Shown: positions 18,189 through 27,265, counted from the first letter of the stretch. The stretch is 64,000 nucleotides of DNA from Flavisolibacter longurius (GCA_014163555.1 JACJGO010000006.1:216809-280808); one strand, 5' to 3'. The notes: a model not told the origin generated them from the sequence alone. Program-made: numbers and translations.

Positions 18189-18380
18189 CGGCACGGTTTT
18201 GAAGGCAGGCTACCTGTCTCTTACCAAAGCAGCAGGACAGGCGCTTCACCCTTAATCAGTACGAACTATGATCATGTGTTGTGGCCTGTCCTTTTTTCTT
18301 TTCCTGGAACAGGATAATCGCAGTGGAAAGTGTCGACAGGTAGGTAGTGCTGTGCGTTGATGGCTTTAGGCAGAGGACCT

Positions 18381-18468
18381 GTTGTTGGTGGGCTGGCACT
18401 CTAAGCCAGGCCGTACACCAACAAAGGCAGCATCCTATACGTTGAACCACACCACGGATAGGTAGGGG
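18381..18468. repeat. C-type plus A-type dispersed repeat copy
   Basis: The C hairpin at 18381-18424 opens with GTTGTTGGTG and closes with CACCAACAA. It is followed at 18430-18468 by the right end of an A repeat (ATCCTAT...CACCACGGATAG). Lies in the ~310-nt gap after the 86-aa gene; nothing else is seen in that gap. Confidence 0.75.
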
Positions 18469-18500
18469 CGGTTGTTGCCGTTAGTGAGCCCCTTTCTTCC

Positions 18501-18938
18501 CTAGATCTTTCCCTTGTGCCGGGCGTCGTAATCCACCATCCATTCAATGCCGTATTTGTCGCGGAACATACCAAAGTAAGAACCCCAGGGACTGTCCCCA
18601 ATGGGCATTTCCACCTCTCCGCCGGCTGAAAGGCCGTTGAATATTTTGTCAGCTTCCTCCCGGTTTTCGGCGCCGATCGAGATCTTAGACCGGTTCTCCC
18701 GTTCATTTGTTTTTCCCATGAATTCCGGAACATCATTACCCATTAAAACGTTGGGGCCAATGGGCAGGGCAATGTGCATGATCTTTTCTGCTTCGTGTTC
18801 GGAGATGGGATGCCCGGCCGCCGGCAGGTCTTTGAAGCGAACAATGTTGGCGAACTCGCCACCGAAAACCGATTTGTAAAAGTGGAAAGCTTCTTCGGCA
18901 TTGCCGTTAAAATTGATGTGCGGGTTGATGAGTGCCAT
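18501..18938 (-). CDS. VOC-family (PhnB/glyoxalase-like) protein
   Basis: A 145-aa vicinal-oxygen-chelate fold protein of the PhnB-like subfamily: INPHINFNGNAEEAFHFYKSVFGG at the N-terminus, PISEHEAEKIMHIAL, and FGMFRDKYGIEWMVDY at the C-terminus. In the family these proteins bind metal or aromatic or peptide antibiotics. No substrate can be assigned. Cytoplasmic, monocistronic. Confidence 0.88.
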   Translation of the reverse strand: MALINPHINFNGNAEEAFHFYKSVFGGEFANIVRFKDLPAAGHPISEHEAEKIMHIALPIGPNVLMGNDVPEFMGKTNERENRSKISIGAENREEADKIFNGLSAGGEVEMPIGDSPWGSYFGMFRDKYGIEWMVDYDARHKGKI

Positions 18939-19165
18939 GGCTAAAAATTTATTTTTTCAAAACTAGCGCACAGAAAATATCACGGTGAGGTTATTTGCGG
19001 CATTGTTGAATGCCGTTTGCGCCAGGCCCGTTGTGCAGTGTGGGCTGCGTTTTGTGGACGGTACACATACGGCGATGATTTTATTGGAAGAGCACTGCAA
19101 ATAGCAGGGAAAAGAACCGCAGTCCTGTTCGCCCTTTGTTTAGAATCACTACCTTTTTACCAAAT

Positions 19166-19948
19166 ATGCGAATGTACAAAAGCCATCTGCTGGCAGCGCT
19201 GCTGCACCTGTTGGTGGGTAGCCAGTCAACGGCCCAGCAAAAAACACTGCTCGCCATCTTCCCCCATCCCGATGATGAAACAGCGATTGCCGAAGTCTTA
19301 CTCAAACACAAAGAGATGGGCTATAAAGTGCAGCTCATTATTGCAACCGATGGAAAGGATGGCACCCGGGTAACTAAAATCCCGGCTGGCGACTCACTGG
19401 GCAATCTCCGGAGAGAAGAAACCCGTTGTGCCTGCAACATTCTTGGTATTGAGACGCCCATCTTCCTGGGCATCGAACGGCTGGATACCAAAATAGGGGT
19501 GGGTAAGTATTTTGGCCAGCATAAAAAGTTCCTGCAGCTGCTGAAACAAAAGATCGATTCTATCCAACCTTCCTTTCTGCTCACCTTTGGCCCCGATGGC
19601 GACACGCATCATGCCGAACATATTGTAACCGGAGCTGCCGTTACAGACCTGTTGCTGCGGGAAGGATGGGTAGAAAAATATCCGCTTTATTATGTTGCCT
19701 GGACCAAGCAGCAATCCGAAAATTTCATGGAAGAACTGGGCTACGTACACGAGCAGTATTACAATGTAAAACAAACCTACACGCAGGCCCAGGAAGACAA
19801 AGCCCTGCAGATCATGCCCTGCTATGCCACGCAATACACGACAGAAGAAATAGGGGATGACAGGAAAAAAAAGCTGGCGGATAAAGGCAATACCATTTAC
19901 TTCAGAAGGTTTGTGGTGAAGCAAGGGGCGCAGGAGGGATTTGAGTGA
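19166..19948 (+). CDS. PIG-L/LmbE-family deacetylase
   Basis: About 260 aa with a signal peptide (HLLAALLHLLVGSQSTAQ) and the PIG-L zinc motif FPHPDDETA at the start of the domain. HHAEHI further on supplies the third ligand, and FTFGPDGDTHH-type family spacing is kept. Family members deacetylate N-acetylglucosaminyl groups; here the enzyme is exported, so an extracytoplasmic glycan substrate is inferred. ATGs at 19136, 19166 and 19172 are in frame; 19166 gives a normal signal peptide. Confidence 0.87.
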   Translation: MRMYKSHLLAALLHLLVGSQSTAQQKTLLAIFPHPDDETAIAEVLLKHKEMGYKVQLIIATDGKDGTRVTKIPAGDSLGNLRREETRCACNILGIETPIFLGIERLDTKIGVGKYFGQHKKFLQLLKQKIDSIQPSFLLTFGPDGDTHHAEHIVTGAAVTDLLLREGWVEKYPLYYVAWTKQQSENFMEELGYVHEQYYNVKQTYTQAQEDKALQIMPCYATQYTTEEIGDDRKKKLADKGNTIYFRRFVVKQGAQEGFE

Positions 19949-20101
19949 GGGTGAGGGGTGCGGAAAGAAACAGATGACAAGTGATAATACAATACACAGC
20001 TGGCAGGAAGCTGTTGGTCTGCGCGGACTTTCCTCGCAAACAAATGGCAGCTTTCCGAAAGGCGGAGGAACAAAAGGGGTAGCCGTAATTGCAGGCTCCT
20101 T

Positions 20102-20308
20102 CTAGTCCGTATCCTCTTCGAGAATTTCCTGCACTCTTCCGATTTGGCCGTCCTCCAGCCGCACTTTGATGCCGCGGTGATGGTTGGGCGCACTGGTCAG
20201 AATGTTCTTCACCACGCCTTCTGTAAGCACTCCCGTACGTTGGTCTTTTTTTAAAATGATATTGACCAGCATACCGGGTTTGATGTTCGCCCTGACGGTT
20301 CCGTCCAT
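20102..20308 (-). CDS. ywbE: YwbE-family protein
   Basis: A 68-aa protein, MDGTVRANIKPGMLVNIILK, then TGVLTEGVVKNILT and HPRGIKV-like HHRGIKVRL, IGRVQEIL. This matches the YwbE family, a small conserved beta-barrel-like protein of unknown function. The longer frame to 20437 overlaps the neighbouring NmrA gene and is rejected. It starts 22 nt after that gene's stop, so the two are probably co-transcribed. Confidence 0.88.
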   Translation of the reverse strand: MDGTVRANIKPGMLVNIILKKDQRTGVLTEGVVKNILTSAPNHHRGIKVRLEDGQIGRVQEILEEDTD

Positions 20309-20330
20309 GTTCGCTGTTTTGTGCGGCAAG

Positions 20331-21263
20331 TTAGCCTGTTTTCGCCGTTGACAATTGCCGCGATGCTTTGGGTAGCCCACTCCGTAAAACGTCTTCGACG
20401 GTGGTCCACTGCAAGTCAGCATAACGGTCGTTGTCAAGCGGATTAAGCTTGGGCAAGCCGGTGTACATGTTGTGTAAGTACTGCATGCCCTGCCAGGGCG
20501 GAAACACGTCGCTCCGTTGGGGCAGGAGGGTTTTCGTAATCGTGATCATGGCTTTTAGAAATCCCAGGCCGCCAACCTTCGTTAGTGTAAAGTGATGGCC
20601 GGTTGCCCGGGAAGCCGCTCCGGCTACATCGCGGCTGCTCACCACGTCGCCGGCTATGCGAAGATAGCGTGGCGTATCCCTCTCCAGGGCTGCCCGTGCC
20701 GTGAAGGCGGCCGAGTTGTCGATGGTGGTAAAGTCAAGGAGTTGATCAGCGTCGCCCCAATAAAGCACCCGCTTCCAGCCCGCCTGGATCAGCGGGGCTT
20801 CTTTCAGTAACAGGTCAGTGAACATGCCGTTGAGCACCGACGTGGCGGCAATATTCGCGGCATCCAGCCTGCGGCTAAACTCGCGGCGGAGGTCAAGGTT
20901 GCGGTTGCTGCCGTCGGGCAGCCTGGTGTAGTCAATGCAATAATCGGAGGGAATAAACCGCGGAACGCCGGCTTCCACCGCAGCGGTGAGCAGCGCAGTC
21001 TGTGCGTCAACAATCACCTCCCGCAGTCCCGAAAGAGCGGACACCACGCAGTGGGCCCCACGGCAAGCGGATAGCAATGATTGCGGATCGTTGTAATTCA
21101 CGACAACTGTTTCTGCACCCGGAAAAGAAGCTTTACTGCTTTCTCTTACCAAGGCTCTTGGTTTTGTTCCAAGTCGCACCAGTTCTGCTATAATTCGACC
21201 TCCCAAGTCTCCGTTGGCGCCAGCTACGGCAATGATCTTTTCCTTTGGCTCTTCTGTTTGCAT
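20331..21263 (-). CDS. NmrA-like NAD(P)-binding protein
   Basis: A 310-aa atypical short-chain dehydrogenase: nucleotide-binding VAGANGDLGGRI at residues 13-24, then RALVRESSK, VVSALSGLREVI, FIPSDYCIDY and a C-terminal substrate lobe. The NmrA/isoflavone-reductase families either reduce phenylpropanoids or act as redox sensors. No choice is possible here. Cytoplasmic. Confidence 0.85.
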   Translation of the reverse strand: MQTEEPKEKIIAVAGANGDLGGRIIAELVRLGTKPRALVRESSKASFPGAETVVVNYNDPQSLLSACRGAHCVVSALSGLREVIVDAQTALLTAAVEAGVPRFIPSDYCIDYTRLPDGSNRNLDLRREFSRRLDAANIAATSVLNGMFTDLLLKEAPLIQAGWKRVLYWGDADQLLDFTTIDNSAAFTARAALERDTPRYLRIAGDVVSSRDVAGAASRATGHHFTLTKVGGLGFLKAMITITKTLLPQRSDVFPPWQGMQYLHNMYTGLPKLNPLDNDRYADLQWTTVEDVLRSGLPKASRQLSTAKTG

Positions 21264-21380
21264 GCCCTACCCTGACAAACAGCGAACCGAAAAGTTCGGG
21301 GATTTATACAAAAAGAAGCGGAGGTGATTGAGGTCCATAGCCCTGTGAGTTGTAGTTATAGACAAGAGGCTGCTATGAGA

Positions 21381-21445
21381 CAGTCCTGCGTCGCAGACAC
21401 AGGTACGCAATGCTATAGCTTAACGAACACTACGGATAGCAAGGG
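21381..21445. repeat. A-type dispersed repeat, degenerate
   Basis: TCCTGCGTCGCAGACA near the left end and GAACACTACGGATAGCAAGG at the right end match the A repeats at 25726 and 27295. Lies between the NmrA start and the 3' end of the serine hydrolase gene. Confidence 0.65.
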
Positions 21446-21448
21446 ACT

Positions 21449-22777
21449 TTACAGTTTTTTCATCCCCGTTTCCATCCCGTTACGAACGAGCCGCAACCCT
21501 TTGGCCTCACCGCTGTCATTCCGCAAGACATACAGCTGTGTATCAGGACCCTCATCCAGAAAAAACGCATCCGTCGCAAACTGTTTCCACTCCGTCAGGC
21601 GGCTTCCGGTTTGGGTCCACAGCCTGCCGTCTTTTACCAGGAGCACAAAGGGACGCAGGCCCACTTCGTAGCGACCGACCACCGCTTCCAGTCCGGTTGC
21701 GGTTGTGGGTATAGCGGTGTATTTTTTGGGCAGTTCAACCGGTTGGTTCAGGTAAATACCCGCCAATGCATACGCCATGTTTACAAATGGTGAAGCGCCA
21801 CCACCATTGCTTAGCACAATCACATGCAGATCGCTTTGCGGGAAATACAGCGCATAATTAGCAAACCCCGGGTAGCTGCCCGTGTGGTAAATCAGCTTTT
21901 GCCCGTGTACCGAATCGATCCAGAACCCGAAACCGTATTTACCCAGGCCCGGCGTAATCATTTGGCGATAACGGTCAGCGCTGACCACTTTTCCGCCGTG
22001 CAAGGCCTGTTGCCAGCGGTGAAGATCGGCAGCGGTTGACACCATGTTGCCGGCGCTGAACAGCACTTCAGGCGCATACGGCAGGGCCGGCATCCACCTG
22101 CCTGCTCTTCGTTCGTAGCCGGTTGCCAGTTGGGGCAACAGCGTATCGCTACGGTCGGGCATTGTGCGGTTTAGCCCGAGGCGCTGCACCATGTTGGTTA
22201 CGGCAACATGGAAGGGCTGACCAGTCACCTTTTCTGCTATGCTTCCCAAGAGGACATACGCCGGGTTGCTGTACCAGAAATCCCTGCCGGGTGAAAACCG
22301 CAAGACGTTGTGTTGAAAGAGTGTGATCACCGAATCGGGCGGCACCGCACGGCCTACAAGGGCCAGGAATTGCGGTGAGCCTTCGTTGATGCTGCCCAGT
22401 CCGGATGTGTGGTTGAGCATTGTCCGCAACGTGATGCTGTCGGCTTTGGGAAGGGCCGGAAACCATTGGCTTAACCGATCCTCCAGCGACAGCCTGCCCG
22501 CATCGGCCAGTTGTAAAATAAGTGCAGCGGTAAATTGTTTCGTCAGCGATCCAATCTTAAAACGGGTATCCGGCGCAGTGGGAATGTTCCACCGGCGGTC
22601 GGCCGTGCCAAATGCTTTTTGATAAACAACGGTGGGTCCTTTGGCGACCAAGACAACGCCGGAAAACTGGTAGAACGATGCCTGTGCGGTGCAATAGGCA
22701 TCCATCTTTTTTTGATTAGCCGACTGGCCGAAAGAGAGCTGTGTGATGACCAACAGCGGCAGGAAAAACTTTCTCAT
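21449..22777 (-). CDS. serine beta-lactamase-fold hydrolase (class C/AmpH-like)
   Basis: About 442 aa from MRKFFLPLLVITQLSFGQ, which is a signal peptide, so the protein is exported. The catalytic motifs of the penicillin-binding/beta-lactamase fold are present: SxxK as GSLTKQ, YxN as YSNPAY and the third-box HTGSYPG. A small C-terminal beta domain follows (VVGRYEVGLRPFVLL). Such proteins include esterases and peptidases as well as beta-lactamases, so antibiotic hydrolysis should not be assumed. The frame continues 31 codons upstream without a signal-like start. Confidence 0.88.
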   Translation of the reverse strand: MRKFFLPLLVITQLSFGQSANQKKMDAYCTAQASFYQFSGVVLVAKGPTVVYQKAFGTADRRWNIPTAPDTRFKIGSLTKQFTAALILQLADAGRLSLEDRLSQWFPALPKADSITLRTMLNHTSGLGSINEGSPQFLALVGRAVPPDSVITLFQHNVLRFSPGRDFWYSNPAYVLLGSIAEKVTGQPFHVAVTNMVQRLGLNRTMPDRSDTLLPQLATGYERRAGRWMPALPYAPEVLFSAGNMVSTAADLHRWQQALHGGKVVSADRYRQMITPGLGKYGFGFWIDSVHGQKLIYHTGSYPGFANYALYFPQSDLHVIVLSNGGGASPFVNMAYALAGIYLNQPVELPKKYTAIPTTATGLEAVVGRYEVGLRPFVLLVKDGRLWTQTGSRLTEWKQFATDAFFLDEGPDTQLYVLRNDSGEAKGLRLVRNGMETGMKKL

Positions 22778-22902
22778 AGTTCGTATATCCCAGGCCTGCG
22801 GCGAAAGAGGGAATGGCCGCAAGCCTGCGGGATAAAGCAAAATAAGATTTCTTCTGCATGTGTCCCGCACCGGCTCCCCAGAAGGGTGCAGGAAATCAAC
22901 GG

Positions 22903-23127
22903 CTACGCCGTTTGCGCTTCTGCCGGTTGTTGGGCAGGAAATTTTGAAATGTCCATATAAAAAACTTCCCAGGTGTGGCCGTCAAAATCTTCAATGGTGC
23001 GTTGTTGCATAAAGCCATAGTCCCGCATCTCGGTTGGTTCGGTGCCACCGGCGGCCAGTCCAGCCTCCATGATGCTGGCCACTTCGTCCACGCTGTCAAG
23101 CGACAGGGCGAAAAGCCCGGCGCCTCT
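22903..23127 (-). pseudogene. N-terminally truncated VOC-family pseudogene
   Basis: The frame AGLFALSLDSVDEVASIM...GFMQQRTIEDFDGHTWEVFYMD is the C-terminal half of a ~130-aa glyoxalase-like VOC protein. A stop (TAA, near 23127) lies just upstream and no N-terminal half is present; the M24 peptidase gene begins there instead. The only start left is a GTG at 23091. A gene remnant truncated by rearrangement is the best explanation. Confidence 0.75.
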
Positions 23128-23149
23128 GCAATTGCATTACATTCGCTAT

Positions 23150-24487
23150 ATGCGGTTCCTCTTCCTCCTTCTCCTTTTTTTCTCTCTTACGGACCTCCAT
23201 GCCCAGGTGCTTTCGCCCCGCGAACAGGCGCGGGTGGTCGATGAAATTCTTGCCGACCGGATCAACCATTTGTTGCCCGGCCTGATGGACCGGGCGGGTA
23301 TTGATATGTGGGTTATCATCAGTCGCGAGTACAACGAAGACCCGGTGATCAAAACCTTTTTGCCCGCTACCTGGTTGTCGGCCCGCCGCCGTACGATACT
23401 CGTGTTTTATCGTGATGCGAAAAAGGGCCTGTTTGAAAAGCTGGCGGTGGCCCGTTACAATGTGGGCACCGCCATTCAGTCGGCCTGGAACCCGGAGAAG
23501 CAACCCGACCAATGGAAAGCGTTGGTCGATATCATCACCAGCCGCAACCCGCAAAAGATCGGGCTTAATTTTTCCGCCGACTTTGGCCATGCCGATGGCC
23601 TTACCCATACCGAGTACACCGAACTGCTGCAGCACCTGCCGGCCGCAGAAAAAAGAAAGATCACCTCGGCCGAAAAGCTGGCGGTAAGCTGGCTGGAAAC
23701 CCGCACCAGCCGGGAAATGCAGGTTTACCCAAGCCTGGTGCAGCTAACGCACAGCCTCATTGCGGAGGCTTTCTCCGAAAAGGTCATTACACCGGGCATC
23801 ACCACCACCGATGATGTGGTGTGGTGGTTCCGGCAACGGTTTGCCCAACTGGGGCTGGCCACCTGGTTTCATCCTTCGGTGGACGTGCAGCGCTCCGACA
23901 GCCTGTCGGCCGAACACCTGCGCAGCTTTGCGGCCAGGCCGGCCGACCAGGTGATTCAGCCCGGCGACCTGCTGCACTGCGATGTAGGCATTACCTACCT
24001 GCGCCTCAACACCGATGTTCAGCAGCACGCCTATGTATTGCGTCCCGGCGAAACCGCTGTACCCGCATCGATTGGGGCGGCCATGACGGCTGCCCGCCGG
24101 CTGCAGGACTTTTTAACAGGGCAGTTCCGCAACGGCGCTACCGGTAACCAGCTCCTTGCCGGCGCTTTACAGGAAGCAAAAGCGGCCGGCATCCGTCCCA
24201 GCATTTACACCCACCCCCTGGGGTTGCACGGCCACGCCGCCGGGCCTACCATTGGCCTGTGGGACCAACAGGGCGGTGTGCCCGGCCCCGGCGATTACCC
24301 GCTTTATTCCAACACGGCGTACAGCATTGAGCTGAATGCCACCACCTATATTCCCGAATGGAAAAAAGACGCCCGTATCATGCTGGAAGAAGACGGCTTT
24401 TGGGATGGCAAAACGTTTCGCTATATCAGCGGCCGCCAAAAAAACATCTACACCATTCCGCGATTAACGACGGCAATAAGTGAGTGA
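23150..24487 (+). CDS. secreted M24-family aminopeptidase-like protein
   Basis: About 445 aa from MRFLFLLLLFFSLTDLHAQ, a clear signal peptide. An N-terminal creatinase-like domain (ADRINHLLPGLMDRAGIDMW) is followed by the pita-bread M24 domain: LHCDVGITYLRLNTD for the first ligands, HPLGLHGHAAGPTIG for the histidine, and IELN plus MLEED for the acidic ligands. An Xaa-Pro aminopeptidase-like role in the periplasm is inferred. An earlier in-frame ATG (23042) would overlap the VOC remnant and is rejected. Confidence 0.85.
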   Translation: MRFLFLLLLFFSLTDLHAQVLSPREQARVVDEILADRINHLLPGLMDRAGIDMWVIISREYNEDPVIKTFLPATWLSARRRTILVFYRDAKKGLFEKLAVARYNVGTAIQSAWNPEKQPDQWKALVDIITSRNPQKIGLNFSADFGHADGLTHTEYTELLQHLPAAEKRKITSAEKLAVSWLETRTSREMQVYPSLVQLTHSLIAEAFSEKVITPGITTTDDVVWWFRQRFAQLGLATWFHPSVDVQRSDSLSAEHLRSFAARPADQVIQPGDLLHCDVGITYLRLNTDVQQHAYVLRPGETAVPASIGAAMTAARRLQDFLTGQFRNGATGNQLLAGALQEAKAAGIRPSIYTHPLGLHGHAAGPTIGLWDQQGGVPGPGDYPLYSNTAYSIELNATTYIPEWKKDARIMLEEDGFWDGKTFRYISGRQKNIYTIPRLTTAISE

Positions 24488-24494
24488 TGGGGAG

Positions 24495-24517
24495 GGCCGT
24501 AGTTTGGGCCTATGGCC
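24495..24517. repeat. B-type REP-like hairpin
   Basis: GGCCGTAG, 7-nt loop TTTGGGC, CTATGGCC: an 8-bp stem with one G-T pair. Same element as at 25679 and 27243. Confidence 0.8.
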
Positions 24518-24544
24518 CGAACTAAGCCTTGGCAAGATGCGGCA

Positions 24545-24606
24545 GGTACGGACGGGCTTGAGGCAAAGACGCAGGCTAGCATTCCTATAATTTGAAGAAC
24601 ACACTG
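24545..24606. repeat. A-type dispersed repeat
   Basis: GACGGGCTTGAGGCAAAGAC...ATTCCTATAATTTGAAGAACACACT aligns with the A copies at 25726 and 27295. Placed 27 nt after a B hairpin and directly before a C hairpin. Confidence 0.7.
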
Positions 24607-24608
24607 CC

Positions 24609-24655
24609 GTTGTTGGTGTTGAGGCGAGGCTTTGTAGCCTCAGCCTACCAACAAC
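24609..24655. repeat. C-type REP-like hairpin
   Basis: GTTGTTGGT and ACCAACAAC form a 9-bp outer stem around a GC-rich inner hairpin (GAGGC...GCCTC). The RAYT transposase gene starts 31 nt further on. Confidence 0.85.
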
Positions 24656-24685
24656 ACCAGTGATAAGCTTTACCTTTCATCAAGC

Positions 24686-25204
24686 ATGTCCGCCATCATC
24701 ACGGAATATCCTCACTTCTTTACCGCCACTTGTCTTGAGTGGAAGAAGCTATTGGCGCCTGATAAGTATAAAAACATTCTTATCGACAGCCTGCGCTTTT
24801 TGGTAAAAGACGAGCGAGTGATGGTGTATGGTTTTGTCATCATGCCTAATCATATTCACGTGGTGTGGCACCTGAAGGCTGGTCGCAAACGTCCAGAGGT
24901 GCAACGTGACTTTTTAAAGTTTACGGCGCAGCGAATCAAAGAAGACTTGACAAAACATCATCCGGCCGTCTTACAGCAGTTTCGGGTAGAGGCAAAGGAC
25001 AGGCAGTACCAGTTTTGGGAGAGAAATCCTTTATCCGTGGAACTTTGGACCGAAAAGGTAGTGCTGCAAAAGTTGAAATACATTCACCTGAATCCGGTAA
25101 GGGCAGGGCTTTGCCGGTGGCCGGATGAATACAAGTATTCATCCGCTCTTTTTTACCATACCGGTGTTGACAACTGGGGATTTCTGACACACCTGCGGGA
25201 TTAG
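24686..25204 (+). CDS. REP-associated tyrosine transposase (RAYT, Y1/HuH)
   Basis: A 172-aa single-domain HuH nuclease of the IS200-like/RAYT class. The metal-binding motif is PNHIHVVWH, and the catalytic-tyrosine helix reads KLKYIHLNPVRAGLCRW with WERNPLSVELW before it, a RAYT signature. RAYTs bind and process REP hairpins. Here B, A and C hairpins lie directly upstream (24495-24655) and downstream (25679-25806), so they are the likely substrates. It is tail-to-tail with a truncated second transposase. Confidence 0.9.
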   Translation: MSAIITEYPHFFTATCLEWKKLLAPDKYKNILIDSLRFLVKDERVMVYGFVIMPNHIHVVWHLKAGRKRPEVQRDFLKFTAQRIKEDLTKHHPAVLQQFRVEAKDRQYQFWERNPLSVELWTEKVVLQKLKYIHLNPVRAGLCRWPDEYKYSSALFYHTGVDNWGFLTHLRD

Positions 25205-25633
25205 GCTCCCGGTCAATTGGTATGTTTTGTTTCGGCCATTGGCTTCGCCTGCTTGTAGAAAGATGCGCAGCATCCAGGCCTTCCGGCTTTCCTGCGCATT
25301 GGCCTGGATGGCTGTTATAATTTGCTTCGACGTAAACTTTTTAAAATCGCGAAGAATGTCGGAAAGGTTGTTTTCATGAGCCGATGCCAGTAAATGAACA
25401 TGGTTGCTCATGATGCACCAGGCATGCAGCACGAGGCCTTTTTGCTGCTGGCAGTGCCGAAGACTATCAATAAGCATATCGCGGTAGGCTTTGCGGGTAA
25501 AGACATCTACCCACTCCACCACGGCAAAGGTGATGAAGTGAATGGCTTGCTGATTTCTGATTTTGTAGCCGCCGATGCGTATGGTTGTTTTGGTTGCTAC
25601 CTTAAACTTATCACTTTCTGGTAGAAGAAACAA
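25139..25633 (-). pseudogene. second RAYT-type transposase, C-terminally truncated
   Basis: Residues to about 138 are a Y1 transposase of a different RAYT branch: IRNQQAIHFITFAVVEWVDVFTR, MSNHVHLLAS (HuH), LRDFKKFTSKQII and RKAWMLRIFLQAGE. The family then continues YQFWRQDNHPIEL and ends in the catalytic-tyrosine helix. Here it breaks after KTYQL, and the last ~24 codons are only the antisense of the neighbouring transposase end. Without its tyrosine the protein should be inactive. Confidence 0.8.
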
Positions 25634-25678
25634 TACGCCGGATAAGCCGGTAATGACTGATTTTGGTTTAGGATGGCT

Positions 25679-25701
25679 GGCCGTAGTTTAGGCCTACGGC
25701 C
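25679..25701. repeat. B-type REP-like hairpin
   Basis: Perfect 8-bp stem GGCCGTAG / CTACGGCC with loop TTTAGGC. Best-preserved B copy. Confidence 0.85.
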
Positions 25702-25725
25702 CGAGCTATTAGTTGCTTTTTACAG

Positions 25726-25806
25726 GATGCTGTTGTTACAACGGACCTGCGTCACAGACTGGGGCCAGCAATCCTAAAGATTTAAGAACACTACGGATAG
25801 CAGGGG
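25726..25806. repeat. A-type dispersed repeat
   Basis: GGATGCTGTTGTTACAACGG, ACCTGCGTCACAGACTGGGG, then ATCCTAAAGATTTAAGAACA and CTACGGATAGCAGGGG. Nearly identical over ~75 nt to the copy at 27295. 25 nt after a B hairpin. Confidence 0.88.
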
Positions 25807-25894
25807 ACAGTGGCTCCCAATCTTTTCGGCACATGAACTTGTATGACAAGGTTATCAACCAACAGGCATTAACCACATTTGAACATGCTCACCC

Positions 25895-26623
25895 TTAAAC
25901 CTGAACACCAAAAAGATAACCCACGAAGGCAGACAAAACCATGGCGATGGTGCCCCAGGCCACAATACGCAGAATGGCCTTCGGGATTCCGGAACCACCT
26001 GTTTTAGCAGCTACCGCACCCAGTACCATCAGGGAAAGAATGGTAAACCCATAAAGAAAATATTCCATGGTCTGTACAGGAGCAAACAACGTAACCAATA
26101 GCGGCAGCAGGCCGCCAGCCGTAAAAGCGGCCCCGGAAGCAAAAGCCGCCTGTATGGGATTGGCCTGGCTGATTTCGTTGATGCCCAGTTCATCCCTGAT
26201 GTGCGCACCCAACGCATCCACCGCCGTCAGTTCTTTGGCTACCTGCATGGCCGTTTCCTTTTGCAACCCCCGCCTTTCGTAAATCTGGGCAAGTATCTTC
26301 AGTTCTTCGTCAGGCATTTCTGCCAGTTCCTGCTTTTCTCTTTCGATATCCGCTTTTTCGATATCGGTTTGTGAGCTCACCGAAACATATTCCCCTGCTG
26401 CCATGGACAAGGCACCGGCAACCAGCCCGGCAATGGTGGCCAGTAAGATCGGGTCGCGGGTGGTGCTGGCGGTTGCCACGCCAATGGCCAGGCTTGCAAC
26501 AGAAATAATGCCATCGTTGGCCCCCAGCACGGCGGCCCGCAGCCAGTTGCTGCGGTGGATATAGTGGCTATCCAGGTAGTTGTCGATGGTGGTCTCTTTG
26601 TTCATACTGTTTGTGCTTGACAT
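25895..26623 (-). CDS. VIT1/CCC1-family iron/manganese transporter-like membrane protein
   Basis: About 243 aa. The N-terminal cytosolic part DNYLDSHYIHRSNWLRAAVLGANDG is the family signature, followed by TM segments (VASLAIGVA, LATIAGLVAGALSMAAGEYVS), a charged helical loop (EKADIEREKQELAEMPDEE...) and three more TMs. The AxGEYVSV motif is conserved. In the family such proteins move Fe2+ or Mn2+ out of the cytosol. In-frame ATGs at 26674, 26623 and 26605; 26623 (MSSTNSM) or 26605 is likely. Confidence 0.9.
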   Translation of the reverse strand: MSSTNSMNKETTIDNYLDSHYIHRSNWLRAAVLGANDGIISVASLAIGVATASTTRDPILLATIAGLVAGALSMAAGEYVSVSSQTDIEKADIEREKQELAEMPDEELKILAQIYERRGLQKETAMQVAKELTAVDALGAHIRDELGINEISQANPIQAAFASGAAFTAGGLLPLLVTLFAPVQTMEYFLYGFTILSLMVLGAVAAKTGGSGIPKAILRIVAWGTIAMVLSAFVGYLFGVQV

Positions 26624-26787
26624 TCGAGTATCAAGGTAAGCATCATTCGGCATGCAAAATTTGATTTTGACCATTGCCCACCGGCAAAACGGGGTATGAG
26701 TTTTATCATGGATTTACCGGGACCACCTGCGTACATTAGGACGATGCCTGCGAGAATGACATCGACAACCCTGACAACTTTACCACT

Positions 26788-27213
26788 ATGGTCAAATCTA
26801 TTTTACCACTCTTGGTGCTTTTTATGGCCGGCTGCGCTAACGATCAATCGAAAAGCGAAACCAATGCAACAGAGCGGCACGCAACAGTAACCACACAGCC
26901 GGCGATACTACAACTGAATAATGGCCAAAAGTGGAAACTGGATGCGGCCACGCGGCAACATATGAAAGAAATAAAAACCCACATTTCACAGGCTTCGCAC
27001 GCCAGCGGCGTACTCAGTGGTGAAGAACTGCAAAGACATGCTGATAAGCTAATAAAGGATTGCCGCATGACGGGCCCGGACCATGACGCCTTACACCTTT
27101 GGTTGGGTCCTTTTTTACAACACGTGCAGGCGTTAAAGAACAACCGTGACGCCGAATCTGCATCACATGCATTGAATGACGATGTGAAGGCGTTTGATAC
27201 GTATTTTGAGTAA
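26788..27213 (+). CDS. hypothetical lipoprotein
   Basis: A 141-aa lipoprotein with signal ending LFMAGC, a low-complexity linker rich in Ser/Thr/Asn, then an all-helical body (WKLDAATRQHMKEIKTHI, ELQRHADKLIKDC, HLWLGPFLQHVQAL). Similar helical lipoproteins accompany copper or heme systems elsewhere, but nothing here supports that. Function unknown. Confidence 0.75.
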   Translation: MVKSILPLLVLFMAGCANDQSKSETNATERHATVTTQPAILQLNNGQKWKLDAATRQHMKEIKTHISQASHASGVLSGEELQRHADKLIKDCRMTGPDHDALHLWLGPFLQHVQALKNNRDAESASHALNDDVKAFDTYFE

Positions 27214-27242
27214 AGTCCGTTTTCCTGCGTATTCGGAATGCT

Positions 27243-27265
27243 GGCCCTAGTTTAGGCTTACGGCC
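27243..27265. repeat. B-type REP-like hairpin, imperfect
   Basis: GGCCCTAG TTTAGGC TTACGGCC; one stem mismatch compared with the copy at 25679. Confidence 0.7.

Noticed and set aside
21449..22777. True class C beta-lactamase
   Set aside because: SxxK, YxN and HTG motifs occur equally in esterases and peptidases of this fold, and no ampR-type regulator adjoins it.
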